Assembly (NCBI GenBank): GCA_022749755.1
Contig: CM040444.1
Coordinates: 15,028,274 to 15,092,273 of the forward strand
Reading direction: 5' to 3'
From: Azadirachta indica
Taxonomy: Eukaryota > Streptophyta > Magnoliopsida > Sapindales > Meliaceae
Length of the DNA stretch: 64,000 bases
Shown: positions 24,487 to 36,267 of the stretch, piece by piece
Layout: every line of letters starts with the position of its first letter
Numbering within the stretch: the first letter of the stretch is position 1
Position numbers and translations under genes: made by a program
The notes under the pieces: model-generated
The model's database searches: none
Seen by the model: the letters and a program-made list of their open reading frames with translations, nothing else
Told to the model about the DNA's origin: nothing

Positions 24487-26991
24487 TTACCCGGGAAATA
24501 CTGACAGTTTCAGAAGAACATCCTCCGGGTTGATAAGCTCAAAGATACAGATATCTCCTTCCTTCAAATTCTTGTCCTTCGAAAATTCAGCCCATCCCTT
24601 TGTTAATAAGAAACCCACGTAAGGTCTCCAACTAATTTGGATACACCAGGATTCTGTTTCATTTGAAGCTTGTACTTTGATAGATTCGGCATCTCTACCC
24701 AAGAACTTGTTAGCGAATGTGAGTGGAACATACTGCACAAATAAAAAGAATGCAATTAACTATACAAGGAAAGCAAGTTTCATGCTGCACTGGTTTAAAA
24801 GCTTACCACAAGACAGTCATCTATGCTACTTGACCGCAAGATAACCATGAATGAAGGATGTTTTGGCTTCAATGATCTGGCAACATTGATTGCTCTCTTG
24901 CTTTCTTCAGTTGAAAGAAGATTACATCTTTTTTTAATATATATTCCCTTTTCTCCAAGTAAGGCAAACAAATCATACTCTATATCACCATCTGATTCAT
25001 TTATCTCCACTGGCTCTTCTATTTTACATTCCTTGCTTCGTGGCTCGTGCTTGTGCTTGATTTTTGAGATTACAGGGGAGGCAGCAGATTGGCGCTTCCT
25101 TTTATTTTGCTGTGCAGTACCAAAAGTATCCTTAGCCTGATTTTGAGGATCCTGAAAGACTGAAAATTTCAGAAGAACATCCTTCCTCCTTATAAGCTCG
25201 AAGATACAAATATCCCCTTCCTTCAAATTCTTGGCATTTGAAAATTCAGCCCACCCTCTTGTTAAAAATAATCCCCCTGTAGGTCTCCAATAAACTTGGA
25301 TAGACAGCTCTCTTCCATTAGATGCCTGTAATTTGATATATTTGGCATTTCTACTCAAAAACTTCTTAGCAAATTGGGCTGGAACATACTGCACAAATAA
25401 AAAGAATTGCAACTAAGTATATACTGAAAGCAAAGTTCATGATCTTGTTTTATTCAAAAACTTACCACATGACCTCGACATATTTCATTTGATAGCAACA
25501 TAAGCATGAATGAAGGATTTTTCAGCTTCACTGATTTGGCAATGCTGACTATTCTCTCACTTTCTTCTGCTGAAAGACGTCTATGTCTTCTGGTGATACA
25601 TATTCCCATTTCTCCAAGTACAGCAGGCAAATCATACTCATTATCATCAGCTGATTCTTTTATCTCCACAAACTCTTCCATTCTATACTTCTTTTTCTGT
25701 GGCTTATACTTGTGCTTGACTTTTGAGTTCTTAGGAGATGCAGCAGATGGACGATTCCTTCTAAATCGCTGAACAGAACCAAAACCATGCTTTGCCCGAT
25801 TCTGATGTGCTTTTGAAGAATTCCTTTTACTAAATACCCCTTTAGTTGGACGTTTAGCAAAATGCTTGCTTTTTAAAGAGCTTAAAGGTTGGTTTGGAGT
25901 TGCAGCTCCAATTATCTGATCAGAATCATCCTTTTCTATGTCATTTTGGAATTCTGAATTATGCTTCACATTTTCAGATTCTTCATACTTACATGGATAG
26001 TTAATCTCGCAAGCAGTAAAATCACATATAACCACTTGAAAGCTTGAATTCTTCTCATATTTGAAAAACAAAAAGTATCCAGAAGAGATGTAATGACTTT
26101 CAACAAACTTATGCCAGCCATCACAAAACCAAATATTTCTCCCATCTTTTTCCAGACCCACTCGCCAACCACTTCCATTTGGAACTAGGAGTGTAGCAGC
26201 ATCAGAGAGATCGTGTCCAAACTTTCTCACAAACTTTTGTGGAATCCTCTACATTTATGCAAATAATGTTAGACAATAATCCATTCCAAAATCAACTGAA
26301 AAAATGGCTTTATGATAGTGAAGTAATAAATTTAGACCATGTACATCAATGCCCAAAAACAAGAGTACATACAATACAACAAAGAAACTATATTTGATGT
26401 CATCATTTGATTTACAAGAGCACAGCCAACATATCATGCAGCTTCAAATCAGCCTTCCGAAATAGATGTTATTAAGTTGTACAAACAGGGGAAAGAATGA
26501 TTTTGATGATAAAATGACGCTGAATAATGATGCAATTAAAAGGGATTGAAGAGAAGAAAAACCGTGCAAAACCATATAAATTTCCCTAGAACTCTTTCTT
26601 AATTATTATCCAAGTAAATCTCATTTCACACTACACACCCACAAAATGAACCCAACTTTGGCCACTTTAACCCTTTTGCAAATTAAAAAAATGGAAATTT
26701 GTTGTTCATTATTCAGGTAAAATTATTTGAGAAGTCTAGTTATAACAGAAATTTGTTCAACAACTTAAAGGGAACATTAACTACATTAACAAAGATTGAT
26801 TCTAGAATGAGAACAATTAATGATTAAACTGATAAAATTAAGCAAAAAGCTCTGCAGAACCGAGTAAAAGTTAAGAGATTTACCAGTTTCTTGTCTTTGA
26901 GGGTAGAGGGAAGTACAACCTTGAAAAAATGCAAGGGAGTCTCTGGCAAAGAACTCGGCTCATTGGGTTCAACTCTCTTGCCAAAAGCCAT
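24487..26991 (-). CDS. REM-e: B3 domain protein with three B3 domains (probable two-gene fusion)
   Basis: A predicted 572-aa nuclear protein. Exons: 26884-26991 (36 codons), 25466-26248 (261), 24807-25388 (194), 24487-24732 (81 plus stop). All are phase 0 with GT-AG borders and no stops. B3-1 covers about residues 20-115 (LHFFKVVLPST, RIPQKFVRKFGHDL). Linker 1 ends in NPSFMLML. B3-2 covers about 280-375 (YVPAQFAKKFL...GDICIFELIRRKD). Linker 2 starts DPQNQAKDTFG and resembles linker 1 and the REM-d linker. B3-3 covers about 472-570 (NPSFMVILRSS, YVPLTFANKFL, GDICIFELINPED). Exon 3 therefore reads as a former last exon joined in frame to the middle of another copy's exon 2, with the join near 25142-25156. 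Three-B3 REM proteins are known in plants; this one looks locally made. Confidence 0.85.
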
Positions 26992-28132
26992 TGATTTTGG
27001 TCATAGAGAAATAAAAGTTGATGTTCAGCTTTATCTTCCTAAGCTTTATTTCCAATGGAGGCATGCTATACCCCTCGAGTTTTAACTGTCAGTCTGCCAC
27101 TGTGCTGCCCGTCTATGCAGCTGAGCCCAGCCAGTGTTTTTTTTTTCCATTTTTTGTAATTTTTAATTCGCGCGGAAGGAAAATACCGTGATCCATTTTT
27201 ATAATAGTTACCTCATATTTACTATTATTAAAAATTTTCTCTCAAAAAGACGTGCCGGTTGTTTTGCGACCCAAGAAAAAGAAACTTTGGGGTTCCAAGT
27301 AATGATTATGATTCTACTGTCACTTCCAAGTCCGCTACACGTACATTCCAATGCGTGCATTAAACTTCACAGGCAAAGGACTTTTCCACGTTAGCTATTT
27401 TACAGTAAAATAAAACAAAAAGCAGCATTGATAATATTAATCCTACCATTCCTTCTACGGATAATCCAAATCAGAATTGTGCGATACAAAAAGTGAAGGC
27501 TCAGTTGCTGCAGTAAGATTATTATGTCGAGTCTTCAGCATATTCTTTTAAAAAACGCTTAGCAAAGTAGGAATGGTGTTGTTTTATTAGGTTGTGAAGC
27601 TCTTTTACTGACTTGACATTGCAAAAGCAAACTTTTTATTCATTTGGGAATTTTCCTACCATGCCGTTGTTTGATTAATGCTCACTTCTGTCTGGTGGGC
27701 CCCTGGTCTGTTTTTGGGTTTTAAAAGTCAAAGCTCTGGCTTCTCTAGATTGAGCTCTGTTCTTAGGAAAAGATAAAACTTTTTACTTTTTCAATTGCTA
27801 ATGTTGTGTAACTTTGGTTACAAGTCAAAGTTATGTTACGAGTTTACTACGTTGTCACCAGATGTCTACGGGCCACTGATATTACTAACACGAGATTCAC
27901 TTCCACCAAAACTCGAACTTGCGGCCTTCAATCACTCAACCGATGTCTGAGTGGTTTAAAAGATTTGTAATCATTACAAGAAAAAATTTATTAAAAAAAA
28001 ATGCGGAGAAGATTTTCTAAAGAAGATGGCTCTCCATGCAAGGTTTGTTCCCTCTCTAGCATAATAGAACAACAGTTCAACAAAGCGTAAAAGTGAAATG
28101 TGGCCAACTTCTTAGCAAATTCACACATAATC
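26992..28132. other. Intergenic between REM-e and REM-f
   Basis: REM-e promoter on the left. A possible tRNA-derived SINE lies near 27850-27990 (separate entry). No gene was recognised. Confidence 0.45.
27850..27990 (-). repeat. Possible tRNA-derived SINE fragment
   Basis: Read on the - strand, a box-A-like stretch (cggttgagtgattgaagg) is followed by a box-B-like gcaagttcgagttttgg, the arrangement of a pol III promoter in plant SINEs. The ends and any target duplication are unclear. Weak evidence. Confidence 0.3.
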
Positions 28133-30320
28133 TCATAATGTAAATATACTGCCAATGAGGGTTTGCGCATTAAAAACTGAAACTTTCAGATGAAACTCTT
28201 CATTACTTATCAGCTCGAAAACACATATAGCCCCTTTCTCCAAATTCATCTTATGTAAAAATTGACACCATCCACTTTGTAAGTAAAGCATCTCCGGATA
28301 GGCTACTCCCTTCCACCAGAATCATGTACTTCGATAAATTTACCAGCTTTTCTCGAGTCCTTGTTGGCATATTTGCAGGGGACATACTGCACAAGATTAA
28401 AAGAACAGCCGCAAGTAGGCATATAGTATAGGTAATCTCAAAAACATTACAATCATATCTTATTTTAAAGCTCCCCAAATAACCTGATAGTAAAGGTTAA
28501 TCTCAGAAACATCACAATCATATCTTATTCTAAAGCTCACCAGATAGCCTTCGGATATGTAGTTGGCCAGCGTAATAACCATGAATGAAGGACTTTTAGG
28601 CCTGAACATCAGGCTGCAGTGATTTCTCTCTGTCTTTCTTCCGATGCAAGATAATGAAATGAACTACTGACAGAGATTCCCGTTTCCTCGAGCAAAGCCA
28701 ACATCCCATTCTCATGTCCATCTGCCATTCATAGAATTACTGATGAAGAAGAGATCTTGTACACATTATTGCTAAACAGAAAGTATATACAAGATATTGC
28801 TACATTTAGTTTGTTTGTTCATATCACCTGAAGCATGTCGTCCTTCTTCATATGCAGTTTTTACAAGCCCATTATCATTATCTGCAACTTCTGTTTGGCG
28901 CTCATCCTCCCAAGTATGCCTAGCAGTCTGAAATTTGGTCCTACCAATCTTCAAATCCGTTGCATGATTATTGGTTGGTGCACTAAAGTTCTCAGCAATT
29001 TTATTCAGGTGCCTTTTGTGATGCAAAGATCCCTGTGAATTGTACATTTCATTTTTGTCTGGAGTTGTGGAACCTATTATCTCTATTGAGTCTTCACTTT
29101 CCATTTAATCTCCAGGTACACAGTCCTCTTCATTTCTTGGTTCTCCACAATTATACGGATAGTCAATCTAGCAAGCAGTTGTATCAAAGATAGGAACATC
29201 AAAGGTTGAATTCCTTGCATATTTGAAAACCAGATAGTATCCAACATAAATTGAATGATATTTAACAAAGTCTTGCCAACCATCATGAAATCAATTTTTT
29301 CTTCCATCTATTGTCAACCCCACTTGCCAAACTCGACCATTAGGAACCACCAGTATAGCAAAAGCAACAAGTTCATCCCCAAATTTCTTCACAAAATTTT
29401 CTGGAATCTTCTGCATATATATGAAAGTGAAAATCATAAAAAAGGGGGAAAAAAAATTAAAGCCTCTATGCATTGCAATCATAGATCTAGTCAGCATATG
29501 TCGATGTCACAGAACAAGGAGATGTATACTACTTTTATCTGTGTAACAAAGAAGATGAATTCAATGTGATCTTTTGATAAACAAGATCACCACCAGTAAA
29601 CCATTTGGCTTGAAAGTGGCCTTAGCATTGGCAATATATACATATGTTGTTTAATACAACAGACAAAGAGACACATTGCTTTTCATGTTGAGATGAATTG
29701 AATGTTAGACTCAACCAAAAGGATTTGTTGCAAGGCAAAGACATGCAAAAACGACAAAGAGCTTTTCAGAATTCTTCAATATTAATTATAGAAGAAATTT
29801 TCTTCCAAACTTCAACTTCACACCAGTTCACGTGGAAATGACATGTAAATTTGAGTATGAGAACTCAACTGTTCTTAACCATCTAAGGAAAATCATTTAG
29901 AAAGTCACAAATCAGTATCCAGCATGCTAACATTCTAATTGAGAAAATCCCGAGGGTCCCAAAAAGTCACAGAAGCTATACAAACTGAACATATAATGCC
30001 AATATATGCAATTAAACCACTTTAAAAGTTAAAAACTGAAATGAGGATGAACAGAAATGAACTCAACTGAGACTAAAATGGTAGTTATTACGAAAACATT
30101 TCTACTCCATGCATGCATATATACGGAATGCTCAGCTTAGTTGTCAGTTTGTTTGCCAAGAAACTGAAGGAGTAAAGGCAACGAAATTGCATGTATCATT
30201 CAGCGAAGGAGGTGTAATTATAAGCTGTGTTAGAACTACCAGCTTCTTGCTTTCAAGAGTGGTGGACAGAAAGATTTTGAAGAAATGATGCGAAGGTTCT
30301 ACAGCCATTTTCATCATCAT
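28133..30320 (-). pseudogene. REM-f: two-domain B3 pseudogene of the b/j subgroup
   Basis: Exon 1 (30240-30320, 27 codons, PSHHFFKIFLSTTLESKKL) is intact. Exon 2 starts at 29410 with KIPENFVKKFGDEL but has a TGA in place of the conserved Trp of the WFHDGW segment (29291-29293), a TAG after TTAC (29168-29170) and a further TAA near 29105. Its linker keeps NEMYNSQGSLHHKR, as in REM-j. The donor after the linker is GC where REM-b has GT (near 28795). The next exon (about 28555-28725) has a frame slip near 28608. The last exon (about 28133-28389, YVPCKYANKD onward) also changes frame. It is a clear pseudogene with many independent lesions. Confidence 0.82.
28431..28549. repeat. Two-copy tandem repeat in the last REM-f intron
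   Basis: Two copies with a period of about 64 bp, recognisable by acaatcatatcttatt followed by taaagctc (starting near 28431 and 28495). The right copy overlaps the splice donor (gctcacc). The left has the decayed form gctcccc. Confidence 0.75.
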
Positions 30321-31709
30321 CACACTTCTGTGATATGTTTAAGCATTTTAAGCTTCACCTAAAGAAGATGTGATTTGCTTTTTCTTTTATTTTATTTCAT
30401 TTTTGTCTTTTCTTCCTTCGCTCCAGAAAAAGTAAATCTAGTACCACAGTACCACCATTACGAGGTGTTTTTGCGTTTTTTCCCTCGTGTAATATTTTAT
30501 TTGTCTTTAATTATTTCAAACCCACCCACATTAGTGTTTTTTTTAATTTATTCAATTTTTTTTCTATAATTACATGAAAGCTAGCTTAATTTTTAATCTA
30601 TATTAAAATTAAAATTGTCAAATTATGTTAAAATTTACTCCATAGTGATAGTGATATGAAATCTGAAAGTTCATAAATTCTGCTCAAATCTGAAATTTCA
30701 ATATAATTTAATTTTAATTATTAAAATATTTTAAAAACATTTACTTTCTATTTAGTTTTATAATTTTTTTAGTTTTATCAAACTAAAATATTCTTATAAA
30801 ATTTATTTCTTTTCTATCATATAGAATTTATTTTAAGAAAAATTACTAATTTTGAAATATTTATATTATATATAATAAATAAATAATATATTATTTATTG
30901 TTATTCAAATTTATTTATATTTCAAATTTATTCATATATTTTAAATGAAAATATCATTTTTTCTTTCTTTAATCAATAATGTCTACAAATCAATAAATTT
31001 GACTATAATATATTGGATATTGTACGATTACTTCTATTTTCATAGCAGAAAATATAAACACACGTCATATAAAAGAATTGAGGGATAATTTAAAATTTAA
31101 AATTTGTAAGATAAATTGTAAAATCTTAGAACTTTGAAATATGTAACACAAAAATTGAAATATACAGTACTAAAATTTGTTAATGCTACACATATGTATT
31201 AAAATACCGATAGCTAATAAACCCATTGACACAAGATTGTTCACGTCATATTACAGGTTTATGTAAGTTTCTATGCTAAAATTATGTTAAAGAATTAAAA
31301 ATATTTAACACAAATTTAGTATTAATTCATGCAGACATAGTGAGTCCGATCCTGTTCTCAAAGCATATTAATATTAAAATATAATAATAGAATTGAATAG
31401 CACATATAGGTAAAGACTGAGAAGTCAAAGCAAAGATCGATCTTGTAAGTTGTAATGCCTCTGCTTAGTTCACAAATGCAAGCAATAAAATTATATAAAC
31501 AAACTTATTCCTATTACATTGTTAGTATATATGAATTATATATTTATCTAAAATATATGTATATATATTATTCTTCCAACAAAAGGCTAATGTATTACGA
31601 CTTCTATTTCCCTTTGCACAGTTTATATTAGGCAACAAAACCCCAAAAAATTCAGAAACTGAATATAACTTATCCCCAGAAGTAGGGAATGCGTAATAGG
31701 TATATTGAT
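30321..31709. other. Intergenic, AT-rich; REM-f promoter and 3' flank of REM-g
   Basis: The stretch 30560-31000 is extremely AT-rich and non-coding. From about 31010 the sequence matches 36786 onward (for example catagcagaaaatataaaca), marking the 3' part of the unit triplicated in REM-g, h and i. Confidence 0.5.
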
Positions 31710-32678
31710 TTACTCTATAGTTGCATGAAATACTGAAACTTTGAGAAGCACATCTTCCATCCTGATTAACTCAAACACACAGATATCTCCTTTATGTATG
31801 ACATTGATTTCGGAAAATTCATTCCATCCTTTGGTCAAATAGAAACCAGCTGATCCAGTGGATCTCCAGTAAATTTTCATAGGCCATTCTCTTCCACAAG
31901 AATCCTGCAATTTGGCAGATTGGACTGATCTACTCACATATTTGTTAGCAAATGTTGCAGGGGCATACTGCACAAGAGGAATAAAAAAAAAGGGAGAAAA
32001 AATCAGTTATATGCGTGTGTATGAAACAAAGGCAAATCCTGAAACCTTCACAATAATCAGGTTGTATTTAATTAGTTTAAAGCTCACCACAGACTGATAA
32101 TTAGGCCTGGATGGCAGCACGATAGCCATAAATGATGGATTTTTTGGCTTGAAGAATCTAGCTATTTCGATAGCTCTCTCTCTTTCTTCTGTTGAAAAAA
32201 GATAATGCCTTTCAGTGATACAAATTCCCTTCTCTTCAAGTAAAGCCACAAAATCATCATCATCATTTACACCATCCGATTCATCCGTTTCCTCCGCCTC
32301 TTCCATTTTACATTTTTTGCTTTGTGGTTCTTTTTTTTCACGGGGCTAGTTCGTTTCTTGTTTGCAGTTGTGGAACCCAGAATCTCAACAGAGTTTTCAT
32401 TTTTTATTTCATCCTGTTCTGATGAATTCTGTTTGTCATTTTGGGTAGGTGGATAGTCAATCTCACAAGCAGTAGTGTCAAAAACAAGAAGATCGAATGT
32501 TGAATGCTTGATATATTCAAAAACCACAAAAGTGTCCAAAACTCGCCCAACCCGACCATTAGGAACTCTGAGCTTAGCAACAGCCGAAAGCTCATCCCCA
32601 AATTTCCTCACAATCTTTTCCAGAATCATCTACAACAATACCAATATAAGAAAAGAAAATTAATTGAAAAATAACCAT

Positions 32679-32700
32679 ATATATATATATATATATATCA
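32679..32700. repeat. (TA)n microsatellite in REM-g intron 1
   Basis: An uninterrupted TA run. The shorter equivalent in REM-h intron 1 is at about 38509. Confidence 0.8.
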
Positions 32701-32781
32701 TATCATATCAACTAAACCCTTCCACAACTCCTGCAAATTAGCCATCACAGATGACAAAGTATAGCATCAGCATATTGAATA

Positions 32782-32968
32782 TGTTAGACAAAATGATCAT
32801 TAGGCATGTTAGCCCATACTGACTAATGGTTGTATTGCATTATTGCGTTGTTTCTTTAGTTTATTTTATTTTCCTCCTTTCCTTTTATAGGCCTATATAG
32901 GCATATCATGCATACAAGATTGAATTAAGAAATAAGATTTATTTCTTCACCATTCCAATTTCGCTTCA
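32782..32968. mobile_element. Small solo LTR (TRIM-like), 187 bp, in REM-g intron 1
   Basis: The insert begins TGTTAGACAAAATG, ends TTCGCTTCA and is flanked by GAATA on both sides (32777-32781 and 32969-32973). It is absent from the matching introns of REM-h and REM-i. It contains the palindromic TATA-like cctatatagg. TG...CA ends plus a 5-bp duplication fit a solo LTR; at 187 bp it is in the TRIM size range. About 40 bp of the host intron to its right are missing compared with REM-h. Confidence 0.62.
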
Positions 32969-33303
32969 GAATACCCGAGATTTATTTTCTTTTTCTTTAA
33001 CAAAAAATGTTGGCAAAATGAGAAAATAAAGTAGATGAGAATTACCAGCTTCTTGTCTTCAAGGGTGCTTTGAAGGATAACCTTGTAGAAATGTGAGGAC
33101 GAGTGTCATAAAGGATTCGACATGATTGATATATTTTGGTCTTCCTAGTAGAAGCCTAAGTTTGAAGGAGAATCAGATGGTCGATAGGCTTTGTTCTTAG
33201 CTTCAGAACCATTCTGCTTTAGTTTTTGAATTTGACAATATACCCAGAAGTGATGCACGGTGTCGGATAAACTTGAGGTGTTAATGCTACACGATCTTCC
33301 ATG

Positions 33304-33811
33304 TATTGAAAATAAAATATTGTAAGGCCCATTTTGGGAATGTGAAGAGTTGGCTGCAGCTTTATTAAGCTGCTGAGAATCTTTAACAATAAAAAGAGGG
33401 GTTAGCATGAAGGAGATTATGGCATGCTTGAAAGTTGCTCAAAAAGAGATATTGGTACGTAGAAAAGCTACTAGAAAGTGTAATTTGTATGTGATGAAGT
33501 TGGTCAAATTGGCCAACTTTTTAAGAAGGGAAAAGTTCTCTTCTCATAAATAGAAGAAGAAACCTCCTCGTTTGATCATTTTTACATTCTCGAGTATTAA
33601 ATCCCTTGCGTTCTCTTACAATATTGTGTATTTCTTTTATTTTTGCTTTATTTATTCTTGTGATATTATTGAGAGACACAGCCACCTATATAACAAGTAT
33701 TATTTGTTATTGTGAAATTATTGAGAGGTTCAACCGCTTACATAATGATTACTTTGTTTACATGTTCTACGTTATAAAAGATCTACACATAGCTTACCGA
33801 ATTTCCGACCA
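33304..33811. mobile_element. Solo LTR, 508 bp, in the REM-g upstream flank
   Basis: The REM-h and REM-i flanks read continuously through cgatc(t)tccatgttct(tg)gac. In REM-g this is split by 508 bp, with CCATG on both sides (33299-33303 and 33812-33816). The insert starts tattgaaaat and ends atttccgacca, nearly inverted ends with a TG to TA change at the left. It includes a TATA-like cataaatagaag near 33545. There is no coding content. Family unknown, probably copia-like. Confidence 0.72.
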
Positions 33812-33940
33812 CCATGTTCTTGACTTTTAGTTCAGATGGACCGTCCGATTGATACACGGTATAGGTTTTTATGTAAAATATGAAGTTTTGAATACTAAAA
33901 TTAAATTACGAGGGCTGATGGTTTTCTGTGAGAATCTCTG

Positions 33941-36267
33941 TGTAACGCACCAATTCCAACTTTCCCGAACATAAGTTGAACTAGGGGGTATTATCTCCAA
34001 TTCAAAATTTCTATTACTAAGCAACGAATTCTCAACTGAAATACCTGAAAATATTATGAGGTAAATCAAATATCCAACAATATCCCAAATATTCATCAAC
34101 ATCTCATCAATGGTCAAAACTCCAAATATAAGTCAAGTAAAACATATTAAACGATAACAATATCCACATTTGCTTATTAATGCAAAATGATAACTAAAAT
34201 CCAAAGCTATCCTCCAAAGAAAGCAATCAACTTACTGCTCTAAACTACTAATCTGCAAAATAAATGACGAGAGGTGAATTGTCAAATCGATAAATAATGT
34301 CATTCATAATATATGTATGAGCATCATTTTTAAAAGATTATAAATATTTGCAAGCCCCCTTTTCTTTTGTAAGTATATTACATACATTTATTCAGATAAT
34401 AATAAAAAATTAATATAATAAAATCATTTGCAAAGCATATCATTATACAAATTGAAGTAATTGAGACATGATTCACAAAATCATTATTCGGAAAATATTT
34501 CCAAATTTTCTCATATCAAAGTATTGAAACTCACAATAAGTAAACATATTGAAATATAGTCATATCTCCAAATATTAAAACTTTTATTCATAAAATATTT
34601 TTTACATTAGCTCTTGTCACATAGTGATACTTACAACCCCAGTGATCTGGCCAATAACTAAATCATATAATATATATATTCATAACAGAATCCCAGCTAA
34701 TCTAAAATAGAAATATCGATCGCAGTCGAATAGAATTAGAATCAAAATCAATATCAGAATACTACAGGCAAATGAGCCAAAATATTTTTCTTTCATAAAA
34801 TATATAAACATTTAATTACAATACAATGGCTTGCGTTACGACAATTATTTTAGGAGCATTTTATCAAATTATTTGCAAGTAATTGGTCAAGGTAATATAA
34901 ATGTAACAAAAAAATTTTCTAGTAGTTGCTTCTTTAATGATAATAATAATCTCATATATACATACTTCAAAATCAATCAAATAAATGAATAAACATTTAT
35001 CATAAAACATATATTGTAAGACAAACCCAAATATATTATGAATGGAATTTCTTACTTCAATCCAAGCAAAAATTTCTTAGACTATTTCTACTCCTTCAAA
35101 GATTCCAAACTCCCTACATAGTACAAGGACACTTAGTTTACTACATAAAAAAAAATTTTGAGAAATTTAAATCATGTTTAACACCACTTATTTTAAAATC
35201 TAAATTTAACTCTTAATGATTTCATTTTCTAGTTTCTTTTCTGACATTCCTATATTTCAAGCTTTTTATCTCTCAAATTAAAAATCGGATTAACCCAAAA
35301 CGTTCCACATTTCCTGTCATACTTAAAACTATCACATATAAAAATTTCATCTCATTTTGTGGTAAAAAAGGTTTCCAAAACTATTTATTTTCCCACGAAC
35401 AGATTCTGTCCACGGTACTTCAGCTTTACAATACTTTCAATCAAAAATCCATAACTATTTTTACAGTTATCCAAAAATTACGAAATTTATAGGGAAGCTA
35501 CTACATAGATAGAGGAACTAATATACCAAATTTCATAATTTTTAAAAATTTTTTAGCGACATAAATAAGTTTTGTCCTATAATAGCATTGTAAAATTTTC
35601 AGATTTTCAGAATCTATGTACCAACTTCAAAAAAATCATAAAAATTGAATTTTAATCCAATTTGAGTGAAAGAAAATTCTAAATAAACCTTATCATATAA
35701 GGATTAAGTTTATAAAGAGCTTGTTACAAAATCCTTAACATAATTTCTATTATAATCAATAACACACTCTATACTCAGTAGAAGTTTGGATGCAACTATA
35801 TTCACTAGTATAGGAAAAGATAACTAACACAAGCAAAAATATAAAGTCAACTACAAAATCACAAAATGAAATAAAACTAACATAAAATGAATAAGATGAG
35901 AACCAAACATTTTTTTGTTTTTGGTTACTTTGCATTAATGAAGAAGACCACACCACCAAAAGCAAGGGAAAAGGAGAAGTGGATTTGTGTGGGTATGTTT
36001 TTGTTTTTGTTTTTGTTTTTGTTTTTGTTTTTGTTGTTTTTTTAACCTAAACAGTGACCGCATGACATCGCATTTATATGCGCGAAAACCTAGGACAAAA
36101 TAGCATAATTTCACTTAGATCCCTTATTTGATCCTTTTATACTCTTTATCCACAATAATTTAATGAATAACTAAAAATTCACTTATTAAGAATTATAGTC
36201 ACATTCACCTTAATAATGCAACTTATATTCATATATATTTCGAAAGAAATGAAATTTGGGTATTATA
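33941..36267. mobile_element. Solo LTR, 2327 bp, gypsy type, in the REM-g upstream flank
   Basis: The REM-h and REM-i flanks read gaaaatctatggttac and gagaatctgtggtaag. In REM-g the same site is split, with ctctg before and ctatg after the insert (one mismatch in the 5-bp duplication). The insert starts TGTAACGCACC and ends TTTGGGTATTATA, the usual TGTAAC...GTTACA-like ends of plant Ty3/gypsy LTRs and similar to the ends of the element at 48088-49624. It has no coding capacity, no primer site and no internal LTR pair, so a solo LTR is the simplest reading. Confidence 0.75.
36002..36036. repeat. (TTTTG)n microsatellite inside the solo LTR
   Basis: About seven tandem TTTTTG/TTTTG units, likely length-variable. 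Confidence 0.8.

Larger units (their letters stand above)
31710..33123 (-). pseudogene. REM-g: decayed first copy of the g/h/i triplication
   Basis: Collinear with the intact REM-h. Exon 1 (33046-33123) has TGA as codon 6 (33106-33108). Exon 2 (32088-32629) has a deletion of about 78 bp inside B3-1, joined near 32541, which removes the WFHENW and YHSI segments. It also has a frameshift in an expanded T-run at 32331-32338. Exon 3 (31710-31967, 85 codons plus stop, YAPATFANKYV...GDICVFELIRMED) is still open. Splice sites are intact. Intron 1 contains a 187-bp solo-LTR-like insertion, and the upstream flank carries two more. It cannot encode a two-domain protein; the B3-2 half alone could still be transcribed. 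Confidence 0.87.

Noticed and set aside
24487..26991. REM-e as two separate genes
   Set aside because: No first exon or start codon lies before the second linker, and all splice phases close across four exons, so a single three-B3 gene is the better model.
33145..33408. An 87-codon frame (-) upstream of REM-g
   Set aside because: It spans the left edge of the 508-bp insertion, so it is a chance fusion of promoter and LTR sequence.
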